Translations under genes and position numbers: made by a program
Part shown: positions 1 through 14,700 of the stretch, one piece after another
Layout of the letters: each line of letters starts with the position of its first letter
How positions within the stretch are numbered: the stretch's first letter is position 1
Source of the DNA: Chionoecetes opilio
Lineage: Eukaryota > Arthropoda > Malacostraca > Decapoda > Majidae
NCBI GenBank assembly: GCA_016584305.1
Contig: JACEEZ010004854.1
Location: forward strand, 151,001-215,000
Length of the DNA: 64,000 nt
Direction: 5' to 3'
The notes under the pieces: generated by a model
Told to the model about the DNA's origin: nothing
Database searches by the model: none
What the model saw: only the letters and a program-made list of their open reading frames with translations

Positions 1-122
1 CAGTAGGAGGAATATGGGCTATGTTGTGCTATGCTATGCTGACGTGACGCTATGTTGTGCGTGGCCTCGGTGCTCACCTCCGTCGCAATAGCCTTTGAAC
101 ACATTTGGTGAATGACAACCCG

Positions 123-731
123 AAAGGCCTGTCCACACTAGGGGTCATGCGGCTGGCGGTGAGGCTGGTGGATGTGTTGAAATACGACCTGCGCGTCCAG
201 ACTGTGCCTCACCGCCATGGCAGGGAGGCGACGCTCCGTCACAAGATTGATTGATGTTCATTTCAATTTGACCACCTAAATATTTTTGCATTGAGACGTA
301 TCATATACCGTCAGAATCGGAAAAGTGTGTTGCTTCCGAGACAGTAAATAAACATGCAATGCAAGCAAAATTAAATGAATAACAAGGAGTTGAATAAAAA
401 AAGGTGAGAGAGGAATTTTTTTTTATGCACTATTTCGCTTTGGTATCATTATCTTATTCTTGCTATAGTATACTGTAATTTATTTATATTCATGACACGC
501 AGTAATGTCTCGTGAAGATGATGGTATGTTCAGTCTTCCTAAATATCATCTTATTCATCTGGTAGTTAGATAATACCATCACTGGGGCAGCACTGGGAAC
601 TACAACACGTCCCTCGAATCGGGAAGGGTTGGATTCGCTCCGCACGACGCGCGCGGTGTTGAAAACCTCGATTTTCAACTCCGCCAGCCTCACCGCCAGC
701 CTCATGAGCCCTAGTCTGGACGGGCCTTAAT
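123..731. repeat. Foldback or TIR element (MITE-like)
   Basis: The left end (AAGGCCTGTCCACACTAGGG, then a GGCTGGCGGTGAGGCTGG block) recurs in reverse complement at about 673-731 (AAGGCCCGTCCAGACTAGGG and the same GGCTGGCGGTGAGGCTGG block). The inverted ends are about 50 bp with a few mismatches and enclose about 500 bp of AT-rich DNA. No ORF in it resembles a transposase. The right end abuts TTAA, but the left flank does not show TTAA, so superfamily is not assigned. Confidence 0.6.
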
Positions 732-749
732 TAAGCTCCCTTCATACAT

Positions 750-1740
750 TCCATAATCGAACCACGATAGCGCCACCAATTTAATTATTGACGCTATCTT
801 GAAATTTGACCCCGATAAACGCAGACCACGATAGTCTCACAACAATGTCACGATGCCTGTACGTATGTGTCATGATGGTCGTAAGATAGTCACGATGGAG
901 TCATGACAGCTGTAAGACTAAGTCACGAATGGAAAATCAGCGGTCATTTTGTTGTCACGATAGAGCTACGATAACCACGACAGTGCCATGACGGTGCCAT
1001 GAACGTATCACGATAGCGTCAACCCCCACACGTGGGCGGGGGTTGCCATGGTGATGGAAAAGGAAGGGGGGGTAGAGATGAAGGTGGGATAAACAGGGGT
1101 GGGCGTTTTGGTGATGGATAATGGGGGGAAACGGGGGGAGGGGGGTTGTAATAAGGAAGGGGGTGTTGGTGTTGGTGGGGAAACGGGGGGGGGACGCTTG
1201 GAGAAGGCTTTGTTGTGGGGGTGGTGGCGATGTGAATGGTTAAACGGGGCTGGGTGGTATCACCCCCCTACCCCCTACTCCATCACCACGTGGTGCTGGG
1301 AGTAGTGGGTAGGGAGTCGATGGGGAAGTGTCACCACGTGCTGGTGGGAGTAGGGGGAAGGGAGTCGAGGGGGGAGTGTCACCACATGGTGGTGGGAGTA
1401 GGGGGAAGGGAGTCGAGGGTGGGTGGAGGTGAATGAGAAAGGGGAGAGAAGGCGGAAGAGGGTGCAAAAAAAGGGGGGGAAGGTAGGGATGAAGGCGGGC
1501 GTAACGGTTTCTTATCGTCACGATAGACATACGACGATCACGATAGTGTTACGAAGCTGCTACATAGATAACGATAGCGTCACGATAGACTTACGATAGC
1601 GCTGCGTTGGGTACAAAAATCGGGAGCTTCCCGATCGTTTGATTTGACCGATTAGTGCACGCACTAACTTTTCGTGGCCTCGGCCGAGCGCGTCACGAGC
1701 GTCACGTCACGTTCGGTCACGATGGACATAATCAGGACCA
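750..1740. repeat. Degenerate CACGATAG-type short repeats
   Basis: Both sides of the GT-rich minisatellite carry many scattered variants of CACGATAG, TTACGATAG and GTCACGAT (about 760-1,020 and 1,510-1,740). Spacing is irregular and both orientations occur. There is no supported gene here; short ORFs are low-complexity. Confidence 0.45.
1266..1420. repeat. 48-bp minisatellite, about 3 copies
   Basis: GAGTCGA recurs at 1,314, 1,362 and 1,410, giving a 48-bp period. Each unit contains GTGTCACCAC followed by GGTGGGAGTAG. The tract lies in a G-rich strand-asymmetric region (about 1,080-1,480). Confidence 0.7.
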
Positions 1741-1781
1741 TGACGGTGCTGCGCATTGCATTGTTGGCGCGTTCGTGGTTC

Positions 1782-1965
1782 CATTATGGAATGTGTGAAG
1801 AGGGCTTTACCCCGGGACACAGGGCTAGTGTGACATCCGGGTTACTTTCCCCAAGTTTCCCGAGGTTTCCCCAGGTACCCATTTATCGACCAACCCCATA
1901 AAGGAAGGGTGAACAGCTGTTTGGGCTACACGCCGACTGCCCTGGCCAGGATTCGAACCAGGGGA
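1782..1965 (-). repeat. Possible tRNA-derived SINE fragment
   Basis: On the - strand the sequence GGTTCGAATCC at about 1,950 matches a pol III B box. It is followed by a non-tRNA body (ATGGGGTTGGTCGATAAATG and on to about 1,782). No clear A box was found, so this is a SINE-like call rather than a tRNA gene. Confidence 0.4.
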
Positions 1966-2370
1966 GGGAGAGGAACTGCAGTATGGAGAGAGACAGGAAC
2001 GAGAGAGGAGCAGGAGAGACAGTAACAAAGAACAAAGAGACAAGGAACAGCATGTAGCAGAAGAAAAGAGAAGAGGATAGAGAGAAGAGGAGAAATGGAA
2101 GTGATAAAATGAGGAAAGGCGGGAAAAGAAAGAAAGGGGAAGGAAGGGAGGGAGGACTATTTTTTTTTTTTAATAGGAAACGAGTAGCTGGCTTGAGGCG
2201 GCGCCTGCTCCTGCATTATCCCGGCACTTCGACCCTCCCTGCCTCGTCGATGTTTAAACTCCTCGTCTGTATGAACGCGAATCTCGACTGTCGACCTCAT
2301 TCCCCCCTTCCCGCCTCCTCCTTGTGATTCGGGCGACACTTTAAGTTAACAGATCTCTCACTCTTAACTC

Positions 2371-2373
<3 letters not shown>

Positions 2374-2402
<29 letters not shown>

Positions 2403-2417
2403 TGTGTGTGTGTGTGT
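2374..2417. repeat. (GT)n microsatellite
   Basis: A GT dinucleotide run with one interruption, followed by poly-T. Confidence 0.9.
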
Positions 2418-2892
2418 TTCTATGTTTTTTTTTTTTTGCTGATTCGGTGTTTTGCGATAAAAGAGATATATAAAATCTAGCTTCTGGTAACCAAGTCAAT
2501 GTGATTGCATGGCTTTGATTTGATTTATGAAAAAGTACGTACTATTTGATTGCATAAGCTGTATACAGGGAGAGAGATAAAGCAGGCATACAGTATTTGC
2601 ACACACACACATAGGCCAAAATGCATTACATTTACTTCTCAGTTTATCCTCTTTTTCCTCCTTCACGCCCTCTATCCCGCCACATGCACTTTAACCTGAA
2701 GTGCACAAAGCGGTACTTGAAAGTTTATTTATACTCAAGTAACACATTCTCAAACTCCTCATGCCCTCCCCAGCTTTGCCTTCCCCTTATATAGTACCGT
2801 GCAGAGGCGAGGGAAGGGAGGCTCATGAGGGAGGCAGATCCGCACCACACACTGACATAATAATGCGACAAGTAATTAAACGGGAAGGGGGG

Positions 2893-3752
<860 letters not shown>

Positions 3753-3985
3753 CTAATTGTAATTAGCTAATAACATGTTTTTGAGTCGTTTTTTGAGTCC
3801 AGCTCGTGAATTACTGTTCCTTGTCTCTTGAGGAAGTTGGTTCCAGTGTTTGGGTCCTCGGAATAGGATACTCTGTTGGGCGTGACTTGTTCTACACAGT
3901 GGGTTTCTTAAATTATTTATTCTTCTAGTGTCACTACGATCTATTACATTAAAATTACAATTTATTGGAAATGAATGCAAGGCCC
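3753..3985 (-). pseudogene. Non-LTR retrotransposon C-terminal remnant
   Basis: The last ~65 residues before the stop read like the C-terminal tail common to many LINE reverse transcriptases: NPLCRTSHAQQSILFRGPKH, then WNQLP and a basic helix ending near LKNMLLANYN. The signature RT...QxSI.FRGPxxWNxLP is the basis for the call. Upstream on the - strand the frame runs into a (GA)n tract at 4,015-4,115, where homology stops, so only the 3' end of the element is present. The RT core is not seen. Confidence 0.65.
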
Positions 3986-4012
3986 CGTATACAAATAAGC
4001 ATGTCTGTAGGT

Positions 4013-5519
<1,507 letters not shown>

Positions 5520-5521
5520 TA

Positions 5522-5834
5522 GGGGTCATTCATAGATTACGTAATGCACTTTTTGTTCATTTTTTACCCCCCTCCCCCTCTTGTCACGCCTTGTAAACCA
5601 TGTCCAGATAAAATTATGTAACACCCGCTAGTAACCCCCCAATTGGTAGGTTTTTGTTTTTCTAATACATACAATAATATATATCGAGCCTAAATACCTG
5701 CAAATTATTATCTATAGTCTATTATTAAATTTATTTATTAATATTATTTATCATCAAAACATCTGAAAATGTTATGTAACACATGGCTGCACCCACTCCC
5801 CCCCTTAGGCGTTACGTGATTTTTGAGCGGCCCC
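5522..5834. mobile_element. Mariner-type MITE with TA target duplication
   Basis: TIRs start GGGGTCATTCATAGATTACG (left) and, in reverse complement, GGGGCCGCTCAAAAATCACG (right). TA dinucleotides flank both ends (5,520-5,521 and 5,835-5,836). The 313-bp interior has no ORF. The TA duplication and non-coding interior fit a non-autonomous Tc1/mariner-superfamily element; that assignment is inference. Confidence 0.7.
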
Positions 5835-6049
5835 TAACTGTGCACTCGTTCTCTATACGGTAAGCAGAATTAAAAAGCATATTAGAGGTTGTGATTTTTT
5901 TATATGAAAGCATAAAAATAAGTCATGCATTAATGTAGGCTACGAGAGTAAACTATTAGTGAAAAACTAAATAACACTTACAATTGAACTAACTTCAAGC
6001 AAACACATACTAAAATCATGGCTTTTGTCAATTGATAATTGACCCTTAA

Positions 6050-6290
6050 GGGGTCATTAAAAACTTACGTAACGCTTTTTTTTTCTTTCATTTTTGACCC
6101 CCCTCCCCCTCTTGTCACGCCTTGTAACACATGCCCAGACCCCCCTTAGAAAATTATGTAACAAAAAATAGTACCCCCCCAATTAGTAGGTTTCGATTTT
6201 TTTTTTTCAAATACAATAATATGAGTAGCCTAAATACCTGCAAATTATTTTCTCTTTGAAAAACAGAAAATGTTATTATATTATAACACA
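6050..6290. mobile_element. Second, 3'-truncated copy of the same MITE
   Basis: GGGGTCATTAAAAACTTACG, then CCCCTCCCCCTCTTGTCACG and CCTAAATACCTGCAAATTAT, repeat the 5.5-kb element in the same orientation. The copy stops where its GTTATGTAACACATGG segment would be; there a (CA)n array starts, so the 3' TIR is missing. Confidence 0.7.
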
Positions 6291-6301
6291 CACAGACACA
6301 C

Positions 6302-6303
6302 GT

Positions 6304-6372
<69 letters not shown>

Positions 6373-6424
6373 ACACACACACACACACACACAGACACAC
6401 ACACACACACACACACACACACGC
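6302..6424. repeat. (CA)n microsatellite
   Basis: An almost pure CA run with three CAGACA variants, joined to the truncated MITE on its left. Confidence 0.95.
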
Positions 6425-7270
6425 GCGCGTCTCTTAATTACTTCCGCCTATTTAAAGGAAGGAGACGGGAGAAGAATAAGGAGAAAAAAAAGAAAAAAGA
6501 ATAACAAAGATAATAATAAAAGAAGGCTAAAGTAGTGACAGCGGTACAAGCACTAGACAGGCTGTGGTGGCAGGAAGGGAGGCACATAACAAACACAGAT
6601 TATATCAGGCCATAGGTAAGATCCGATACGCCTCACAACAACACAACACGTACACAGGATGCACCTCAGAGAGCACCGGGTAACCAACAGACACACTTCA
6701 AGGTGAAAGTCATAACAGGAAAACTTCGTAAGGACCAAAATCCCGCACCTGATATACAAACTTATAACTCTGGGAAAAACACAAATATGTAGGTAGATTT
6801 TATGTCCATTAGACGTACCTGAAGTTGTTCTACACCCAGAAAAGCGACCTTATGACAAAAGTATAGCTCGGAGATAGCTTCTTATATCAAAACGGAAGGT
6901 ATATAAAGGCAGCGCCAAGCCATAGGCGAGCAGACCGTTCTATTAGTGACTGCAGTCATTAGGTTCACCCCGAGGCAGAGAGGTGAGGACAACATTAAGA
7001 CGACTATATAAACTGTACGTAAGTAAAAACTGTAAATGTGTAACCAGTCACTTATCCTTTTACAGCTCATAGTATTTAATGAAAGATGTGTCATTCCATG
7101 CATTGATGTAGGGGTTGGGAATGATGTGTAGTGCATTGAGTGTCTAGGGTTTGGTAATGGCTTACATAATGCGGGTTGAGTTTTTAGACGTTTTTATGCA
7201 TTCAGCGATATTTGACTTGATAAGTGTTGATCACGACTATGTGCTGATAATGTTGACCAGTACTCTATAT
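6425..7270. other. Intergenic, nothing recognised
   Basis: A short A-rich tract follows the CA array (6,480-6,525). The rest is unremarkable sequence with no splice-coherent coding signal. Confidence 0.4.
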
Positions 7271-7274
7271 GCAG

Positions 7275-7447
7275 AGCTGGGCAGTATTCAAAATACATTT
7301 GTATTTAAATACATATTTAAATACATTTGTGTATTTATAAATGTATTTATAAATACATTGGTTGTCATGTATTTAAATACAGTATTTAAATACTTTTATG
7401 AGTATTTAAATACATTGTATTTAAATACTCAAAATATAAAAATGTAA
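7275..7447. repeat. TATTTAAATAC palindromic repeat (possible hAT end)
   Basis: CAGAGCTGGGCAGTATTC is followed by at least eight copies of TATTTAAATAC or TATTTATAAATAC variants. The start resembles hAT MITE ends of the CAGxGCTGGGCAG type; the other end was not identified. Confidence 0.4.
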
Positions 7448-7658
7448 ATACTTTTTTCACAGTTAATTTGGCCATAAACCCGCCCAACTATCTGGCAACC
7501 CTGATGTTACAGTGAACCAGTGTTTCCACTTTCAAGGAAATTTCCTTATTTTTAGGAAATTTAGGCGTGAGAAGGAAATTTCTAAGGAAACCCAAAATCT
7601 AAGGAAATCCTAACGAATTTTTTTTCGGACATGTTAAAATTTGTGTTTATTTTTATTT

Positions 7659-7661
<3 letters not shown>

Positions 7662-7691
<30 letters not shown>
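7662..7691. repeat. Poly-C run of about 29 bases
   Basis: An uninterrupted C run. Its length is likely to be unreliable in any sequencing technology. Confidence 0.8.
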
Positions 7692-7864
7692 TTCAACCCT
7701 CTCACCGCCACTACCATTGGCTACGATCAATGCTTTATCATTCAAATAACTGCAAATCTTACACACCTTTCATAAATATCATTTATAAATCAAATTCTGC
7801 TTTGGGCCCCATAAAGCTCGGGCTGACTCTGCTGTAGGGTTATGGCGTGAAAGGAAACAGTCCC

Positions 7865-8400
7865 AACACTTTCCACCCGACAAGGGATTTGAACCCCCGT
7901 CGGTTGCGGTGACAGTTGTACATATGTGTATACATAATGTATGGAATCATGTCCTGTGTGGCTGGGTGCTCGGCTATAATCCTATTATGAGTTATAATAA
8001 TGGAAGTATCTAGAAATTATTGAGCTATGGATTTAAGTCAAGAGTGGCAATGGCAGAGCCAGTCAGCCAGTAGCACTGCACTATATATATATAGAAGAGT
8101 TAGTCTGGAGTCTGAGTTGTGTACAGAGGTTTCACCTGTAACAAAGTATTAAACTTCCCAGGTTCTACCAGGCGTTTTCATCTCCGCGCTCCTACCTACA
8201 AGTCTCCTGATGGCGACACAGCAGCAGACCAACCCCAAGGGCGCGGCCCCAGCACCACCATCACAAGTGTGTACTGCACCACCGGCTACCTGCAATGCAT
8301 CGGTGGGTTCACGCACGCAAACTATTTTTTTTTTTTATAGAAGCCGCACAAAAATAGGCACCAAAATTAATTTATATAAACATAATGCATAACAAAAAAG
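7865..8400. other. Upstream region of DDAH with possible TE scraps
   Basis: A B-box-like GGGTTCAAATCC (- strand, about 7,885-7,896) suggests another SINE fragment. A 61-codon + strand ORF from 8,210 starts MATQQQTNPKGAAPAPPSQ, which has gag-like composition, and is preceded by a TATATATATAGAAG segment. This could be an LTR-element scrap, but no paired LTR or RT was found. Confidence 0.25.
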
Positions 8401-8626
8401 CTTAATGATATATAATGCTGTGCTAACATATATGTATAGACGAATATGGGAGTATTTATACATATATCGTTGTATCATCAATGTTTAAGTGATGCGGTGT
8501 ATAAATCAGTCTGAAATGTAAACAAGTTGTCTGTGTTGGCAACAGTGCAAGGCAGGGCGGCCTGGCGGTGAGGGAGAGGCGGCGGTGGAGCCAGCACAAC
8601 ACGCCTCAACCCAGGGCCCAGTAGAC

Positions 8627-8725
8627 ATGTCGAACTTTCGCTACACCCACGCCATCGTCTGCAGGCTGCCAGACTCCTACAAGTCCAGTGCCCTGGGCCT
8701 GAGTGGCCCCGTGGACCTGCCCAAG
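8627..8725 (+). CDS. DDAH: DDAH exon 1 (residues 1-33)
   Basis: Encodes MSNFRYTHAIVCRLPDSYKS and on to VDLPK, then donor AAG|GTAGGT, phase 0. The GC-rich context upstream (about 8,520-8,626) is the probable 5'UTR; no TATA box is evident. Confidence 0.92.
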
Positions 8726-11700
8726 GTAGGTGTGTGAGGGAAGGGCGGGTGGGGTGGTGTTGACACCTGGCGGGGCACATACCAGGCTAATTCACCACTC
8801 GTGATTACCAGCACTGAAATGTGTTGGCATGTCAGGATGCAGAGTTTGTGCTCGCGGCTTGTTTGGTCATTGCGGGGTGGGGCGGAGCCGAGCGGGCCGA
8901 AACAACAACAAAAAAAACATTGTTACTGCTGCAATATCGAATTTTGGTCGTTTTTGATGATTGAACTTGTTTACAAATGAGTTTTGATGTGCTTATGAAT
9001 TAATTTGTTGTGCTTTTTTGGCAGAAATTCATTTTTAGACTTGGTGGGATGGTGTCTGTACGGCCAAACCACCTCAGTGTTGCCCTTCACCCCTTCCACC
9101 ACTCCCTTTACTCCATTTTACCCCCTCACTCTTACTTGACATTCTAAACCTGTTATACACACTCTTGGAACTTGCACCATCTATTCTTCTCATACCACAG
9201 ACACTTCTTATAAAACTCATTTCAACTGCTTGGATCCTTGCCGTGTCTTTCACTTCACACCCAAGTCTCCTTTGCATATGTAATTGTTGGTACAATTATT
9301 GCATCTCCTAGTCCCTTTTTCACCTCCATGCTCACAGTCCTATATCCTATATAATGTCTATCATATCCCATGGCAATCACTTTCCTCCCTTGCAAGGCTC
9401 GTTCTCTCCTTTCACCTTCCATGCTTGTATATAATCGCAGTAGTATACTTTACTTCCTGCACCTCTTCCAATCTTGTCCCATTCAGCATAATATGGACTC
9501 TCAAAATATACCACTTTATTTCTACTCCATTCTTAAACCAGCGCTGTACTTTTGTTAACATTCACCCTCAGATTCCATCTTCTATATGGATTATCAAACA
9601 CGTTTACAAGTTTTTGCAGGTCATTCTCATTCTCTGCGATCAAAACTATCATCTGAAAAATAATTATATTCAACAAACATTTGCTGCCATTTACATATAT
9701 GCATTTCCATTCCAATATCTCCGACTCTTGCTTTCATATCTCTTATTGCATTATTGCATGTCTAGGATAAATAGCCACGGGGACATAACACATCCTTGCT
9801 TGCCTCACACCTCCGAACGTATTCCAAAACTTTAAATTATTTCTCCATTAACCCTGACATACAACATCATTGCATCCTTAATAATAGCTTTTACACCATT
9901 CAATAGCTTCCCACTAACACCATACACCTTCAATACATCCCACATTGCTTTCCAATCAACTCTCATATACTTTTTCAAGGTACATGAATGCAGCCTTAAC
10001 TTTCTTCTCTTTCCATAGCATTTTCTCAACTGCAATTTTGAGTGAAAAAATATGACTTGCCACATTCATTTCTACCACCCTTCCCTTATGTAGTGGGATA
10101 GTGATGGCCTTTGTCCAGTCTCCTGGTTCCCTGCCCTCTTCTCATGCTAACCCCACATATCCTGTGCATCCATTCAATCAGTTTCTCCACCATACTTTAA
10201 CATCTCCACTGTAATCCCATCTACTCCTGCTGTCTTTCCATTTTTCAAGGTGTCAACTACTTTCCCCACTTCCTCCCTTTTGACTCTTGTTCATGTACCC
10301 TCACACCACCACCTACCATTCCCATACATGTCACAATCGCCTCACCTTCAAATTAAAAAAATATTTATATTTCATCCACCTTCCATTCACAGCCTCTTCT
10401 CTTAACATTCTTTCATTAACATTTTTCATCCATCCTCTTTCTCTTTCCATTCATACTCTTCCTAAATGTTCATGTCATTCAGTTTTATCTTCATTAATAC
10501 ATTATCTTCATGATCTACTGCATATCGTATCATCCTTACATATCAGTGGGGCCAAACATTCGCTGCACTGTTGCACGTAGGAATGTGATGCAAAGATATG
10601 CATTGTCCTCATTATCCCGTTTCCTCTGTTTTGATACAGATATACAGTAATGATATGGTGATTTGATGCACTGATATAACACCTCACAATGTATATATTA
10701 GTATACCCACATGCAAGTGCATATGAACAATAAGATAGGTGATGCTGCATTTCTTGGTGTAAATGTTACAAAATAATAAGAATAAAAAAAAAAATTAAAT
10801 ACCACTGAAACACAGCACACGGCAGTCTTTTCTCTCTTTCTCTCAATCAGCAGTGCTGTGATGGCATCCCAGAAAATCTTGCCTCTGTTATCAGTATTTT
10901 ATGTTGTGCATGAAATACAGCTCTTCGTAGACCCTGACCAGTTAACTGATCGTCACTAATTTTTTTACCTTATGCCCATTTACAACCTTTTGTGCCATAG
11001 ACTATTTCTGATCTTTTACGACGAGGGTCCATACACACACACATTACAGCCTGTGTGGTCAGACAAGAAGCATTTCCGCTTGCTGCTCAGCAAGTCGGTC
11101 AATCCCCACTCAGGGTGGATTCCGCTAACAGCACAAGTTGTCACTGTCCCCCTTGAGCAAGGGCATAAGGTGTGTGATGTTTGAGGTCTCAGCATTACCC
11201 TAAGATCGGTCACTGTGAGCTCCAATCTCTTTCTGGGAGAGTAATAGCTGGTGGTGATGGCAAGTCCAGCTCACATGTTCAAAACCGTGGGTGAATAACC
11301 CACGCACCCACACAGCGGTAAAGTAGTCTCTGTTTGTGTCACTTGACGCACGCAGGTTTGAGCCCCACTCATTGCTCGAGATCTTTCTCTGGAGATGCAG
11401 GCAGTTACTGTCCCCCTTGAACATGGGGATGGGGTGTGTGTGGTATGTGAAGTACGTATCAGCTTTACCCAAAGAAAAATGTCTTAAGTTCTTTCCTGGA
11501 GGGTAACAGCTGGTGGTCGCATGTCCAGCGTGTGATCAGGGTGTGGGTGAATTACACACACAAAACACATCTGCATCCACAGGAGTAGGGGATTGCTGCT
11601 CTCAGATTGTGCCTGAATTTCGAGGTCACAATTTCTCAGCTGAGATCCTGAACCTATTCTCTGCTAGGTGTATAAAAACTATAGGGCGAACAGAGGCAAG

Positions 11701-14700
11701 CCAAAATTGTCTATGAACCCACATCCTCTGAGACTTTAAAGACCTCTTGGTTGTGAGCAGAGCAGGCTAGGCTAGCCACTACACTGCAGGGCCGATAAGA
11801 CAATTATAGCTTTATGAATAACATGATGTTTCAGTTTGAGTGTATGGCAAACTGGAAAATCAAATCATGTGACATGATTTAATTTTATTCATGATGTTGA
11901 GGATGGGATGACATGGACACATTTTACGTAGTCAATCTGTTATATTGACGTAACCCTTATTTCATTTTAAGGCAAGAAAGCAGCATGAGATGTACGTAGC
12001 ATCATTGCGGGAAATTGGCCTGGACGTCATTGAGCTGCCAGCCGATGAGAAGCACCCGGACTGTGTGTTTGTGGAGGACGTGGCTATTGTGTGCAATGGT
12101 ACCGCCCTCCTCACCAAACCAGGCCATCCAGACAGAAAGAATGAGGTGAGTGTCGTGAAGGATGTGGTGTTTAATGTGATTGAGGTGATAATGTACCAAT
12201 ATTGTTCAATTGATATACTGCAAATTTTTTCCAGTTTCCTTTCACCACCTTTATAGCGACCACTTGTATTGCTTAGACCCTTGTGTTTGCCTTTTGAATT
12301 ACTGAAACATTCTCTACTTTCTCAAATTTGACATTTTCTGATGTACCACTCGACTCCCCTGTCAGCGTTTGCCTGTACACCCTCCTAACGTCTTCGCATA
12401 GCATAATGTTGATCCCTTGTATATTCTACCATTGACTTAATTATTATGAAATATTCCTAGCACATTTTGACCTTTCCAACACTCAAGTTATCTCGGTTGT
12501 GGTGTAAGTGGTGACTGAAACTGCTCCAATAAACATCAGACTACAGGAGCATATCAAATGTCCAGAATTATGAATGATCTGATGTTCCCCACAGGTTGTG
12601 TACATGCGAGAAATACTGAAGAACGAGCTGGAGCTGCCAGTCATTGAGATCACTGATAAGAACGCCACTCTAGATGGAGGTGATGTGCTCTTCACAGGTG
12701 AGACCTGTTGGGGATTTTGTTATAACTACTTAGTTTACAATAAGAGTAACTAATGTTCATATTAGGGAAGGCAGTGTGTCTATGGTACTGTTAAGGCATA
12801 TTGGCTTAATTGTCATTTACAGTGGTGCATTTCTTACAGGTATTGAGAACTGCAAAATGATTTTCAATGATATGATGCAATTTTTTATTATGCAGGACAC
12901 TGACCGCGTCGGTCAACTATTAGGGACTACCGTACATTGGGGGTCCAGGTATTACTGCTTCCAGATTACCTGATTCACCTGATTGAGAACACATATATGT
13001 AACTTTTTGTACTACAGTAAATTTCAGCTCTTCATTTTGGAGGCGGCAGTTATGAAAATTCATCTCAAGTCCCCAGACTCACTGTACTTGTACCCATGTA
13101 CTGTACCTGTACCATTTTATTTAGCTGTTCAATATTGAAATTGAAAGTTTTTCATCCAGTTTTTTTTCTTTATTATTAAGAGTATATATTTATTTATACA
13201 CTCGAGTCTCACTCGCTCATTTCATAATGTATTATTTGTTTTATATCACAAGCTGTTATCTGCCACCCTTCTAATTCTTTAATATGTTTATTATTGTCTC
13301 ATCTCCCTGACTCCATCTTTTTCTTCCCCCAGGCAAGGAGTTCTTTGTTGGGTTGTCCTCGCGCACCAACCAGGCCGGGGCGTGTGCTCTGGCCTCTGCC
13401 TTCCCCGAGTTCCACTGTACACCAATCAAGGCAAGTTTGTCTGTCATGCTTTTATACACTGTACAGTACGCTATGATACCAGAAGATACGTTCCACGGAG
13501 CCTACTCGTGTATCAAATTCTTGTATATCAAAGGTGCTAATACATGGGTTGAATGGGGATACGCTCCTGACCACTGACAAGACTGATTTATGACCTGGTG
13601 TTTCTCCACTTTCAAGTAGTATAGGCATACATATAAGCAACGTTTCAAAGATAATGCTGTATCTAGTGATGTAGAATTTATATACACACAAAGAATGAAG
13701 AATAAACACAAAGAGAAAGAAAAAATAGCTAGTACATAGTTAAAATGTGTAAGTTTGTGTGTGTAATAAACATTTTCATATTTCAAAAGTAAACTGAAAA
13801 TGCTATGGTTTTCATTTACAGGTTGAAAATTCCTTACACTTGAAGACGGCGATGACAATGTGTGGGCCGGATGTTATTTGTGTTGGTAGCACTCCAAGTG
13901 TACAAAATATATTGAAGGTAAGTAGATGTGAATGCCTTGTTCTGTGAGGGACTAAATTTATTGCTGAACTTGTTCATTAGGCTCATGTTAAATTTAAGCA
14001 TATCTTTCCCTACTGCCAAAGTAAAGTATTTATTTCATCAGGTTCACCTATATTGTGTAAAGCATGTTCAGTGTTATGCCATAACATGAACGATGACTTC
14101 ATTGATGCAAGAAAATGAGGTAAATATTAATGCCATCATTAGTACTATAATGCATGTTTGGGGGAGGGTTTTGATTTCCCTCATGTATAAAGATTTGCTT
14201 CATTACAGCGTATTGTGAAAGAGGCCATGTTCAAGTACCAGACTGTAACTGTGCCTGATTGGGTTGCTGCCAATGTTGTCTTTGCTAATGGGTTCCTGCT
14301 GCACAGGAGTGCAGAGGATTATCCCGAAACTGCCAAGGTGAGACTCTAGAGTCACTGGTCCACAAGAGGTGTTGTGTGTTCCCATAACTATATGTCAATG
14401 TTCGCATATGTTAAGATAAGAAAGAACATATGGAGTTTGCAAAAGACCTTTTGGCTTATACAAGACAACTCCTGCTCAATGACTACCATCTGTTATACTT
14501 ATCCATGAATGGATAGGAATAGGGTCTTGTGAATTCTGTAATTCAAGATTTGTGTTCGAAGGCTCGGCGATGATCCCAAAATGTCCGTCCCCAACATCAT
14601 CTATTTTCCATGAGTACCGTTTTATCATATAAACATAATCTTGTCTTATGAGATCATAATCTTTACATTGTGGATGATCCTATGAGACAATGTCACCCCC

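Noticed and set aside
8210..8392. Start of a gag gene of an LTR retrotransposon
   Set aside because: Only composition and position suggest it. No RT, protease or second LTR was found, so it is mentioned only as a low-confidence remark.
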